Shown: positions 34,640-41,672, counted from the stretch's first letter. The stretch is 60,636 nucleotides of DNA from Bacteroidaceae bacterium (GCA_024401225.1 JAKSLM010000012.1:1-60636); one strand, 5' to 3'. The notes: generated by a model from the letters alone, not told the origin. Program-made: numbers and translations.

Positions 34640-36166
34640 TTACTCCTCGTAAAGGTCACACCAGCCTCTCGTTCCTTTGGTCCGCGTTACGCTGAACACG
34701 CCAAACTTTGCACCAATCCATTTTCCCTCACGAGGGACGAACGCATCGGCACACGACTTGAAGCGCTTGCCATCGGTGCTGTAGGAGAATGTGCACTCAG
34801 CATTGTAGGGAGCGGTCTTCGTTGGCTTACGCTTTACGCTCATGCGGATCCACACCTCGCACTCGTGGTTGGACTTGTTACCCAAGTCGTAATCGTGCGA
34901 TGGAATCTGCGCAACGGGCGTTGCCGACTCCACACCTTTTCGGTCGGCATCCTTGCACACTATCTGACTCAGAAGGAACTTACCGTTCTCTTGGTAACGA
35001 AGGCTCAATCGGCAATAGTCGCGCCCCATGACGATAAATCCAGACTCTTGTGCCTCATCCCTTGCCGTTACCTTTAGCCTCACGGTACGAGTGAAGTTCT
35101 CACCATCCAATCGGCAAAGCCATAGGTTCGGCACATTCCACATGTTCATCTCCTTCTCTGGATACTCATATCCATACACACGATGTCCACCATCACTCAT
35201 CTCGAAACCAAACCACTCCTGATAGTTGGCATGCCACGAATATCCATGTCCATACAACTGTTCATCCATAGCTACAGGAGCAGCCACCCTATCAGCCTTT
35301 GCAATACTCATCATAGGCCAGTCCTGAGTCCAATTGACATCCAACAGATGAAGGATGCGTCCGTATGCACCACGTTCCTGAAAACCTATGAAATGCCATC
35401 CATCATCACCTTCCACAAGTCCGCCCTGATGTATACCATCCTGATTGAACACTATCTTGCTCTCGTAGGGACCAAACACATTCTTCGAACGCATAGCCAG
35501 CTGCCACCCCGTCTCCACTCCACCTGCAGGAGCAAGTATATAATAGTATCCATTCCTTTTGTAGAATTTAGGTCCTTCGATAGTGTAGTTGCCTTCCTTC
35601 CCCAATCCATCATATACCAACCGAGGCATGCCAATCGCCTTTGTACCATCGGCCGACAATTCACGCACAGTAAGCACCGAATTGAACCCAATCCTGCTGT
35701 TTGCCCATCCATTCACCAGCCACACCCTTCCATCATCATCCCACAGCGGACAGGTATCGATCAAGCCCTTGCCCTCAACCACGAGCACAGGCTCACTCCA
35801 TTGGCCTCTCGGATCGGACGCCTTCACCATGAAGATACCGAAATCAGGATCGCCCCAGTAAATATAGTACACACCATCGTGGCAGCGCATGCTCGGAGCC
35901 CACACACCATTACCATGCTGCACCTTGCGATAGTGCTCCACAGGCAGCAATTCACGCACGGCATAATTGACCAGTTCCCAATGCTTCAGATCGGTAGAAT
36001 GCAGGATAGGCAATCCCGGCACACACTGGAAACTGCTTGCAGTCATCCAATAGTCCCCTTCCGCACCACAGCACACATCAGGATCACTATAGTCCGCATA
36101 CACAATCTGTGCTCTCGCAGCACTCGCAGCGATCAGCAACAATATCGAAACCACAAAATTCTTCAT
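34640..36166 (-). CDS. Secreted GH43 family glycosidase with C-terminal beta-sandwich
   Basis: A 508-residue protein from the ATG at 36166; the frame is open to 36217, but MKNFVVSILLLIAASAARA is a proper signal peptide and the -7 box is at 36195. The propeller (about 22-310) carries the GH43 set: DYSDPDVCC with the general-base Asp, a middle Asp in IDTCPLWDDDG, and Glu in TIEGPKFYKRNGYYY as the acid. A beta-sandwich (about 325-508) with a GRDYCRLSLRY strand pattern follows, as in the xylosidase/arabinofuranosidase subfamilies with a DUF1349-like tail. Convergent with nothing; it points toward purN with a 215-base gap. Confidence 0.88.
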   Translation of the reverse strand: MKNFVVSILLLIAASAARAQIVYADYSDPDVCCGAEGDYWMTASSFQCVPGLPILHSTDLKHWELVNYAVRELLPVEHYRKVQHGNGVWAPSMRCHDGVYYIYWGDPDFGIFMVKASDPRGQWSEPVLVVEGKGLIDTCPLWDDDGRVWLVNGWANSRIGFNSVLTVRELSADGTKAIGMPRLVYDGLGKEGNYTIEGPKFYKRNGYYYILAPAGGVETGWQLAMRSKNVFGPYESKIVFNQDGIHQGGLVEGDDGWHFIGFQERGAYGRILHLLDVNWTQDWPMMSIAKADRVAAPVAMDEQLYGHGYSWHANYQEWFGFEMSDGGHRVYGYEYPEKEMNMWNVPNLWLCRLDGENFTRTVRLKVTARDEAQESGFIVMGRDYCRLSLRYQENGKFLLSQIVCKDADRKGVESATPVAQIPSHDYDLGNKSNHECEVWIRMSVKRKPTKTAPYNAECTFSYSTDGKRFKSCADAFVPREGKWIGAKFGVFSVTRTKGTRGWCDLYEE

Positions 36167-36194
36167 ATACCAAAACATATTTAATATTTCTCTG

Positions 36195-36202
36195 CAAATA
36201 TA
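36195..36202 (-). promoter_or_regulatory. -7 box (TATATTTG) for the GH43 gene
   Basis: The leftward strand reads TATATTTG, 29 bases before the ATG at 36166, and supports that start over the longer frame. Confidence 0.6.
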
Positions 36203-36360
36203 GATAAAGAATTTCAAATCACAAAAAAATCGCCCAACTTTCGAAAAGAAGGGTATACCAATTCCGTCAAAAGTATATACCGATCAAGGCAAAATGTTAT
36301 ACCAGTTTGGGAAAAAGGGAATAACGTGTTGAGGAATGTGATAGTAAGGAAACGGAAAAG

Positions 36361-36397
36361 TCCTTGCAAGGAGTTGGCCATTTCCTTGCAAGGAGTT
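36361..36397. repeat. Pair of CCTTGCAAGG palindromes followed by AGTTGG/AGTTAG
   Basis: TCCTTGCAAGGAGTTGGCC then TTTCCTTGCAAGGAGTTAGG: the same palindrome with the same AGTT trailer as the cluster near 4.36 kb, in the gene-free stretch after the GH43 promoter. Confidence 0.75.
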
Positions 36398-36444
36398 AGG
36401 CATGTTCTTACTATGTGTCAAGAGTTGATGAGCAAAGGGATGAC

Positions 36445-36531
36445 GATGATTGTATAAAGTAGTGGGAACAAGATAGTATATGTTATTGGATAGGATATGC
36501 TATCCAACGGAATAAGATAGTATATCTTGTT
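36445..36531. repeat. Short inverted and direct repeats (AAGATAGTATAT, GGATAG/CTATCC)
   Basis: AAGATAGTATATGTT and AAGATAGTATATCTT flank GGATAG-GATATG-CTATCC. The second copy is itself a palindrome. Part of the 1-kb gene-free stretch 36218-37176. Confidence 0.55.
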
Positions 36532-36608
36532 GCAAATGGAAAGTAACGTTGAGGCAAGGTTCTTATGGCATCTTGATATGTTGTGTGGATGGCGACTCTG
36601 CTTCTTTA

Positions 36609-36872
36609 CATGCGAAAGTCCCATTTTTAATATACATTAAATACATGGTATGCATAATTATTTGTATACCAACAACTACACTATGTATATAAGTATGTAC
36701 ATAGACATTTTTCTATATACACAAAACTACATGACATCGTTTGGCACCATGTAGTTTTGTGTATATAAATATTTTACAAACTACATAGTTTTATACATTC
36801 TTAATTGTGTGATTATTCGCCTGTTAAACTATACATGTATTTAATGTATATTAAAAAACATATTCTCGCATG
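36609..36872. repeat. 264-bp nested inverted-repeat element
   Basis: Outer CATGCGA (36609-36615) / TCGCATG (36866-36872), a symmetrical 8 x 8 unpaired stretch, then a perfect 24-bp pair (36624-36647 with 36834-36857), and inside it a perfect 20-bp pair (36714-36733 with 36748-36767, loop 14). Between the two, left and right arms contain further ACTACATAG-type copies. The whole is AT-rich and non-coding. It could be a MITE-like element, a folded DNA recognition site or an RNA; no transposase is near. Confidence 0.8.
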
Positions 36873-37176
36873 ATACATAGGTAGTATCGGGATTTTTTAC
36901 TCCCTTTGCAGACACATTAAAACAGTAATATTACGCTATGTTGTAAATTTCGACTGATAAATAAATAATGGATTGCCGTAGGCCATAAAGCCTATATCCT
37001 ACGATTAGCAGTTTATAAACTTAAGAAAGGTGTATTAAAACTTAAAGGGGGGTATTCATAACCTCACATACACCATGTCTGGTGTAACATCGACAGAAAT
37101 CAGATTGGAAAACAACAAAAATCTCCGTTTGTTAAAAAATGATTGTAATAAATTTCTCTATTTGGTGATATTGTCG

Positions 37177-37184
37177 TATCTTTG
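37177..37184 (+). promoter_or_regulatory. -7 box (TATCTTTG) for the 84-residue gene
   Basis: A perfect TAnnTTTG match. Transcription would start near 37191, leaving a leader of about 180 bases before the ATG at 37374. Confidence 0.6.
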
Positions 37185-37190
37185 CACTCG

Positions 37191-37373
37191 CAACATCAAG
37201 AGCAGTCGCTTTTAGCGGACTCACCAACCGAGTTTTAGGAACCACGGTGGCCAAGGTACGATGTGGAAGTTTTAACGAACCAAACGCAATATCAAACCCG
37301 TTTGAATATTGCTGAGGTAAGGATTAAACTCGACGAAAGTCAACATTATGTTAAACTTCAAAAATATCCTAAC
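37191..37373 (+). promoter_or_regulatory. Structured 5' leader of the 84-residue gene
   Basis: The leader can fold into several hairpins: GTC-GCTTTTAGC-(G)-GAC (37206-37220), GACTC..GAGTT (37218-37235), and a 12-bp hairpin with one bulge GCAATAT-CAAAC-CC-GTTTG-A-ATATTGC (37286-37312). A GTG at 37263 could start a longer frame (121 residues), but the residues it adds are poorly protein-like. A 12-base segment here (37261-37272) recurs at 41345-41356. Confidence 0.45.
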
Positions 37374-37628
37374 ATGAAAAAGAACATTTTATCACAATTC
37401 GCTTCACAGTTCGCTGAAGCACCAATCACTTCACTTGTTGAATCATTTAACGCGCAGGTCGGAAACCGTGGTTTCAACTCTGCTCGTGCAGCACACGATC
37501 ATGCTCTAATTGACGAGCTCGCACATCGTGGCGTTGATGTGTCTGCCATTTCTGACGGAAAATCTATTTCATTTGCTCATCATGTAGTTCTCGAAGAGTC
37601 AGCCATGAAACTCGTCATCCAAGGCTAA
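37374..37628 (+). CDS. Small protein of unknown function (84 residues)
   Basis: From ATG 37374 the product starts MKKNILSQFASQFAEAPITS and is predicted mixed alpha/beta with no signal peptide, membrane helix or Cys cluster. The segment ESFNAQVGNRGFNSARAAHD and the end SFAHHVVLEESAMKLVIQG look like a compact folded domain. I recall similar anonymous small proteins from Bacteroidales but know no function. It has its own promoter, a long structured leader and an intrinsic terminator, so it is an autonomous unit at the edge of the restriction-modification island, convergent with it. An upstream GTG start (37263) is the alternative. Confidence 0.6.
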   Translation: MKKNILSQFASQFAEAPITSLVESFNAQVGNRGFNSARAAHDHALIDELAHRGVDVSAISDGKSISFAHHVVLEESAMKLVIQG

Positions 37629-37650
37629 CTACACATTATTATATTATAGG

Positions 37651-37684
37651 TCCGCATTCACCGTCTGCTCTTGGTGAATACGGA
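37651..37684 (+). terminator. Intrinsic terminator after the 84-residue gene
   Basis: TCCGCATTCACC (37651-37662) pairs with GGTGAATACGGA (37673-37684), 12 bp with a single mismatch, and is followed by TCTATTT. It lies 22 bases after the stop codon. Confidence 0.7.
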
Positions 37685-37710
37685 TCTATTTCATAACTTT
37701 ACTATCGTTG

Positions 37711-37770
37711 CCAGAGCAAGATAATGCGACGATGCACGTCACTCTGGTTCGAAGTACGGATAGAAGAACC
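37711..37770 (-). terminator. Hairpins after the restriction-modification operon
   Basis: CCAGAG/CTCTGG (37711-37716, 37742-37747) and GGTTC/GAACC (37746-37750, 37766-37770) can form alternative stems in the 177-base gap between the convergent small gene and the R-M operon. No strong T-run, so the terminator call is tentative. Confidence 0.3.
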
Positions 37771-37805
37771 GTCCTTGATATAAATTTGTTCGGGGGCAAA
37801 AGGGA

Positions 37806-39065
37806 TTATCCTTTACTGCACAATTCTCTACACTCATCTTCCTTTAGCAATTCCCATGGCTTCATCTTGTCATAAATATTGTGCCATTCGTCAGTCAATG
37901 GGGTGTACTTGCCGAGGGTAAAATGCACTTTCTTATCTTCACTTATCGTGCTGTCAAGAATCTCGTAATTGCCATCTACAGACCCTTTCACCATAGGGAA
38001 CAGATGAGTTGCCTTGGCGAGTTTTGTCTTGGATTTAAGCGTTGTCGTGTATGTTGTTGCATGATGATTCATGAAGGCTTCACATTCTTCATCGGTTCGC
38101 CGTACATAGCAGGTCAAGAAGAACTTCTCTTTACCCTCAGTTTGCTCGACCATCGGATTAGTGTCGAACGGAAGAATCTCATAGATATTACTTGTATTCT
38201 CACACACTATGTCGTTATCTCCACCGAATAGATTGAGTTGTTCCGATGATCCCAAAGTCTTAAAGTCAACTATGTGTCGTTTCAAATCAGCTTTCACGCC
38301 CACATTATCCAGTTCCTCGCGTCTTGCCTTGCTCATCTGGCAAAACGTTTCCGATTGTTCTATACCTGCAAACCTACGGTCACAAAGGCTGGCTGCAATA
38401 CCTGTCGTTGAACTTCCGCTGAATGGGTCGAGAATCCAGTCACCCTTATCAGTACAAGAAAGGATGATGCGAGTTAAAACCGACAGAGGTTTCTGCGTAG
38501 GATGCTTGCCGCACGACTTCTCCCAACGCCCGATGGCTGGCAGTCGCCACACGTCCGTCATCTGCTTGTCATCGTTCAGCTTCTTCATCAACTCGTAGTT
38601 GTACTTGTGAGCCACCTTCTCGCACTTCCTTGCCCAAATGATGAACTCGGTCGAGTAAGTGAAGAAACGGCACGAAATATTAACAGGTGGATTTGTCTTC
38701 TGCCATGTTATCACATTCAGAATCTTGTATCCAAGTTCTGTAAGACAGTTTGCCACGGAGAAAATATTGTGATATGTTCCCGAAATCCAGATAGTGCCAT
38801 TGTCCCTCAACTTGTCGCGACACAACCTGAGCCATTCCATGTTGAACTCTTTCATCTCCTCGGGATTCCGTCCCTTGTCCCATTCGCCTTTATCCACGCA
38901 AACCACCTTACCGCTCTGTAGGCTTATGCCACCGTTGGAGAGGAAATAAGGAGGATCGGCAAATATCATGTTGAACTTGAAGCTAAATTCATTCAGCAAC
39001 TGAAACGTATCTCCATGAGCAAGAAGGAAATCGTTGTTTTGTGATTTATAGTAGGTTTCTATCAT
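37806..39065 (-). CDS. Beta-class N6-adenine DNA methyltransferase with C-terminal extension (DpnA-like)
   Basis: A 419-residue protein. Motif IV DPPY is at 37-40 and motif I DPFSGSSTTG at 213-222, with the HPTQKP segment (188-193) before it: the beta-class order of DpnA and similar methylases. The methylase core ends near residue 260, the whole length of DpnA (268). Here a further 157 residues follow, with VVxFLTCYVRRTDEECEAFM-like strands (cut) that I do not recognise. In S. pneumoniae DpnA modifies GATC also in single-stranded DNA; by position and class this should share the GATC target. Its ATG overlaps the endonuclease stop by 4 bases. Confidence 0.85.
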   Translation of the reverse strand: MIETYYKSQNNDFLLAHGDTFQLLNEFSFKFNMIFADPPYFLSNGGISLQSGKVVCVDKGEWDKGRNPEEMKEFNMEWLRLCRDKLRDNGTIWISGTYHNIFSVANCLTELGYKILNVITWQKTNPPVNISCRFFTYSTEFIIWARKCEKVAHKYNYELMKKLNDDKQMTDVWRLPAIGRWEKSCGKHPTQKPLSVLTRIILSCTDKGDWILDPFSGSSTTGIAASLCDRRFAGIEQSETFCQMSKARREELDNVGVKADLKRHIVDFKTLGSSEQLNLFGGDNDIVCENTSNIYEILPFDTNPMVEQTEGKEKFFLTCYVRRTDEECEAFMNHHATTYTTTLKSKTKLAKATHLFPMVKGSVDGNYEILDSTISEDKKVHFTLGKYTPLTDEWHNIYDKMKPWELLKEDECRELCSKG

Positions 39066-39895
39066 TCCATTTCTTGCTTTACTTCTTCAAGAAATTCAGG
39101 TAAGGTCGTAAAATTGTACATACGAGGGATATCATTGTAGGCTTCTGCAAGCTTATTTTTTGCACTATTCCATCCTTCACCATCGGTAATCCACACGAAT
39201 TCATATCCATTCACAGCATTTACGATAGGAGCAAGTTCGCGATAAGCACGAGCAACTTCATTCAGTTTTGAACCACCACCACTATAGAAATTTAACTCAA
39301 TAAGGAAGATGCGTTTCTTTGTTTTGATTACGAAATCGAATCGTTTCTCATCCTCACCAAGTACAGCTTTAATTTTAGGGAACTCACTTGAATAGACCTC
39401 CATTCTATGTGCAATTCCGTTATTGTTTAGTATGCGATGAAGTAATGTTTCGGTAATGTCGCCACTTCTGTTTTTGCGAGCATTTGTGTCAAGACCTGTC
39501 TCTACGCCAAACACATAATCAACGAGATCTTTTACATCTTTACGCATAAACACTTCTGACAAGCCTGTTTCCTCAAGGAACTTCATAACTCCATCTATTG
39601 AAGTGAACAAAGAGCTGATAAGGTAAGGTTTGCCATCATTATCTATAAATTTCTTCTTATCCTTGCGTCTTGTTGCGATAAGAATGTCCAGCACGTCAAA
39701 TGCTTTTTTATCTCTATTCCACAACATCGTTACTGCTTCTCTCAAATTTTCCTTACCCAAAAGAAAATTCAACGAGTTAAGGCTTAAAGCAATCTCGTTT
39801 ACATTGTTTCTGATCTTGTTGAAATCTGAGTAGAAATCAAGAGTCGCATTTGTCTCAGAAAGCTGAGTCATGAATTTATTGAAGTCCTTTTCCAT
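39062..39895 (-). CDS. DpnII/MboI-type restriction endonuclease (predicted GATC)
   Basis: A 277-residue enzyme. The catalytic region KRFDFVIKTKKRIFLIELNF gives Asp187, Glu200 and the variant third residue Asn202 (ExN in place of ExK), followed by YSGGGSKLNEVARAY; both match the DpnII family, which cuts unmethylated GATC. The N-terminal helical part is also family-like. It is sandwiched between the two methylases: its start overlaps the D12-type methylase end by 20 bases and its stop overlaps the DpnA-like start by 4. Target inferred from family. Confidence 0.88.
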   Translation of the reverse strand: MEKDFNKFMTQLSETNATLDFYSDFNKIRNNVNEIALSLNSLNFLLGKENLREAVTMLWNRDKKAFDVLDILIATRRKDKKKFIDNDGKPYLISSLFTSIDGVMKFLEETGLSEVFMRKDVKDLVDYVFGVETGLDTNARKNRSGDITETLLHRILNNNGIAHRMEVYSSEFPKIKAVLGEDEKRFDFVIKTKKRIFLIELNFYSGGGSKLNEVARAYRELAPIVNAVNGYEFVWITDGEGWNSAKNKLAEAYNDIPRMYNFTTLPEFLEEVKQEME

Positions 39896-40802
39896 TATAG
39901 GTAGCTTTTATATCTTCGTAGTTATGTACAAGTATTTCTGTTAGTTTTCCTCTTTTTCTAGGGTTAGCATTGATACTCCTCGAAGCCCACACGCGTTCTA
40001 CTTGATATGCTTCGTACAGTACATCAAAGAAGTTGTCTGCCTCGTTCTTTCCCTTGCAGTCCGAATTGCTGAGCATGAACTTGTAACCTGCTTCGTTGAT
40101 ACGGTCACAGTACTCTTTCAGGCGAATCTGTGCATCATCGTTGAAGGGCTCCTTGGTGTAGTCGTTGAAACTGGATGTGTCACTCAGAGGACGATAAGGA
40201 GGATCGAAATAGAAGAGCGTGTTGCCGTGAGCATATTGGAATGTCGCTTCGAAATCACCGGTTAATATCTCCACACGTTGCAATAGTTCGCTATCCTTGC
40301 GGATGGTCATCGGGTCGCAAATCTGTGGATGAATGTATTTGCCGAAAGGTACGTTGAAGAATCCTTTCTTATTTACTCGATAAAGCCCATTGAAGCATGT
40401 ACGATTGAGGAAGAAGAACTTGGTGGTGTTCTCTATCGGGTCAAGATTCTTCTCATTGTAGCGGTCGCGAGCGGCAAGGAAAAACTCCTTGCGTGCCTCC
40501 TCCGTCTGTAGAGCGTTGTAGGCATCTTGAATGTCCTGAAGGGACGCAATCAGTTCCTCGGGATTGTCCTTGACGGTACGGTAGCAGGTGGTCAAATCTG
40601 CGTTTACGTCATTGATTACCGCGTGCTGGATGTTAGGGTATCGCTGCAGCATGTAGAAGAGCATCGCACCACCGCCCACAAAGGGCTCGATGTAGGTGAC
40701 GTTCTCCCAATTACCAAAGTCAGCTGGTAACTGTGCATCCAGTTGTTCTATGAGTTGGCCTTTACCGCCCACCCACTTGATAAAAGGTTTTGCTTTTGAC
40801 AT
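39876..40802 (-). CDS. D12-class (Dam/DpnM-type) N6-adenine methyltransferase
   Basis: A 308-residue alpha-class DNA adenine methylase. FIKWVGGKGQL (7-17) is the D12 N-terminal signature, motif I is EPFVGGGAML (39-48), and motif IV is FDPPYRP (199-205). KLTEILVHNY near the end is also typical. Family members methylate A in GATC and protect host DNA from DpnII. It is the first gene of the operon, so modification is made before restriction. The 640-base region upstream holds a set of structured elements described separately. Confidence 0.92.
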   Translation of the reverse strand: MSKAKPFIKWVGGKGQLIEQLDAQLPADFGNWENVTYIEPFVGGGAMLFYMLQRYPNIQHAVINDVNADLTTCYRTVKDNPEELIASLQDIQDAYNALQTEEARKEFFLAARDRYNEKNLDPIENTTKFFFLNRTCFNGLYRVNKKGFFNVPFGKYIHPQICDPMTIRKDSELLQRVEILTGDFEATFQYAHGNTLFYFDPPYRPLSDTSSFNDYTKEPFNDDAQIRLKEYCDRINEAGYKFMLSNSDCKGKNEADNFFDVLYEAYQVERVWASRSINANPRKRGKLTEILVHNYEDIKATYNGKGLQ

Positions 40803-40829
40803 AAATGAAAAGCGTATGCAAACGAGAAA

Positions 40830-40858
40830 GCCCCCTTCCCATTATTAGGAAAGAGGGC
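40830..40858 (-). terminator. Terminator/attenuator-like hairpin just before the DpnM-type methylase
   Basis: In the leftward RNA GCCCTCTTTCC (40858-40848) pairs over 11 positions with GGGAAGGGGGC (40840-40830), using two G-U pairs, loop TAATAAT, followed by TTTCTCGTTT. In the rightward RNA the two G-U positions become mismatches, so the structure belongs to the leftward transcript. Its 5' arm shares GCCCT with the 3' strand of the stem that closes element A, so only one of the two can form. Confidence 0.55.
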
Positions 40859-40932
40859 GTGGAAGAATTCCTGTTATTTATTCATGGCCTACCACAGCCT
40901 GTGTCAGACAACAATCGTCCATTCCACGCCCT
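40854..40932 (-). ncRNA. Structured RNA element A upstream of the DpnII-type operon
   Basis: Closed by a perfect 11-bp stem AGGGCGTGGAA / TTCCACGCCCT (40932-40922 with 40864-40854). Inside, TGTT/AACA pair around a core that reads leftward GTCTGACACAGGCTGTGG then TAGGCC. The core is shared with element B although the closing stems differ in sequence. GGC/GCC around TGTGGWAG may form a small inner hairpin. I do not recognise it as a known riboswitch or ribozyme. Confidence 0.5.
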
Positions 40933-40940
40933 AATATAAA

Positions 40941-41029
40941 GCGTGAACATCGTCGTCGTGACCTTACTGACACATATTATTCTGTAAGTGGTAGTTCTGA
41001 ATATAATCAGTTACGTCAATGATGTTCGC
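40941..41029 (-). ncRNA. Third long hairpin (element C) between elements A and B
   Basis: Read leftward, GCGAACATC (41029-41021) pairs with GATGTTC-(AC)-GC (40951-40941). Inside are TGAC/GTCA, CTGA/TCAG and TATATTC/GAATAATA pairs in nested order. It does not carry the GGCTGTGG core. Probably a further domain of the same leader RNA. Confidence 0.4.
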
Positions 41030-41139
41030 AAATCTTTTATCTATGCTTTGACTTCGTCTGTTTGTGATCTAATTAAATAGTTATTCTGCCAACACCATAA
41101 TAACAGATAATTTCAGTCTTTCTCTACAACACACAAAAA

Positions 41140-41220
41140 ACGTAGGTGTACATCTTTGTTGCTCACCGATTGAGGCCTTCCACAGCCCTTGGCAGAAAAC
41201 AAACAAAGTGACACCCACGT
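41140..41220 (-). ncRNA. Structured RNA element B with shared core and T6 tail
   Basis: Read leftward, ACGTGGGTGT (41220-41211) pairs with ACACCTACGT (41149-41140); the one non-Watson-Crick pair is G-U in this strand and A-C in the other. CTTTGTT/AACAAAG forms an inner 7-bp stem (41208-41202 with 41160-41154). The core CTGCCAAGGGCTGTGG then AAGGCC matches that of element A. TTTTTT follows directly, as after a terminator stem. Confidence 0.5.
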
Positions 41221-41243
41221 AAAGTATGTAGATACACCCTAAA

Positions 41244-41278
41244 GTGTGCTAGAAGACTATAACTAGTCTTCAGCACAC
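41244..41278. terminator. Strong hairpin (element D) at the head of the structured region
   Basis: GTGTGCT-ag-AAGACT-ATAACT-AGTCTT-c-AGCACAC: 13 paired positions with a small asymmetric interior loop. It may terminate transcription of the small gene at 41443-41643 (leftward continuation ...CACACTTTAGGG) or be part of the leader. Confidence 0.5.
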
Positions 41279-41442
41279 AAAGGATGCTTGTACTGCATAC
41301 CTTATAGGCATCATCTTCTGCTATATTTTTGACTGCCAATTTGAATGTGGAAGTTTCAATCGGTCAAAACAGGCATCAATGACGCTTTTAAAATATGTTG
41401 TGTTTCATCAGTTTCATGCCATAAGAAACATCGGGCAGTTTT

Positions 41443-41643
41443 TTATTTTTCGTTTATGTAACTTTTTCTTTTAACTATGTCAATATTATCTGCAACCATA
41501 TAATATACACTTGTTTGCTTATACCCCATCTTACCATAGACTAACTTATCAAGATTCTCTGCGTACTGTTGAACAATGGCAGAAGGCAAATCTATCAATT
41601 CAATCTTTGCCGACTCATAGTTCATTATAGCAAGTATGGGCAT
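41443..41643 (-). CDS. Small protein of unknown function (66 residues)
   Basis: From ATG 41643 the product begins MPILAIMNYESAKIELIDLP and has no recognised domain; it is mixed alpha/beta, without signal peptide. The open frame extends further, but the -7 box at 41665-41672 overlaps that extension, so the inner ATG is chosen. It lies between the structured region and the GNAT gene. It could be an antitoxin-like or orphan gene; I cannot assign it. Confidence 0.45.
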   Translation of the reverse strand: MPILAIMNYESAKIELIDLPSAIVQQYAENLDKLVYGKMGYKQTSVYYMVADNIDIVKRKSYINEK

Positions 41644-41664
41644 GTGTATAACTGTATTTTTTTG

Positions 41665-41672
41665 CAAATGTA
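41665..41672 (-). promoter_or_regulatory. -7 box (TACATTTG) for the 66-residue gene
   Basis: The leftward strand reads TACATTTG, 22 bases before the ATG at 41643. Confidence 0.55.

Noticed and set aside
35183-36184. A 333-residue + strand frame opposite the GH43 gene
   Set aside because: GH43 motifs and a signal peptide lie on the other strand, with a fitting -7 box.
37263-37373. GTG-started N-terminal extension of the 84-residue protein
   Set aside because: The region folds well as RNA, contains a 12-bp hairpin, and ATG 37374 begins a more protein-like MKKN start; kept only as an alternative.
40854-41220. Elements A and B as integron attC sites
   Set aside because: attC sites keep the terminal core boxes and vary in the centre; here the centre is conserved and the ends vary. 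No integron integrase is present.
40854-41220. Elements A and B as a retron RNA
   Set aside because: No reverse transcriptase gene lies nearby, although the inverted-repeat closure is similar in style.
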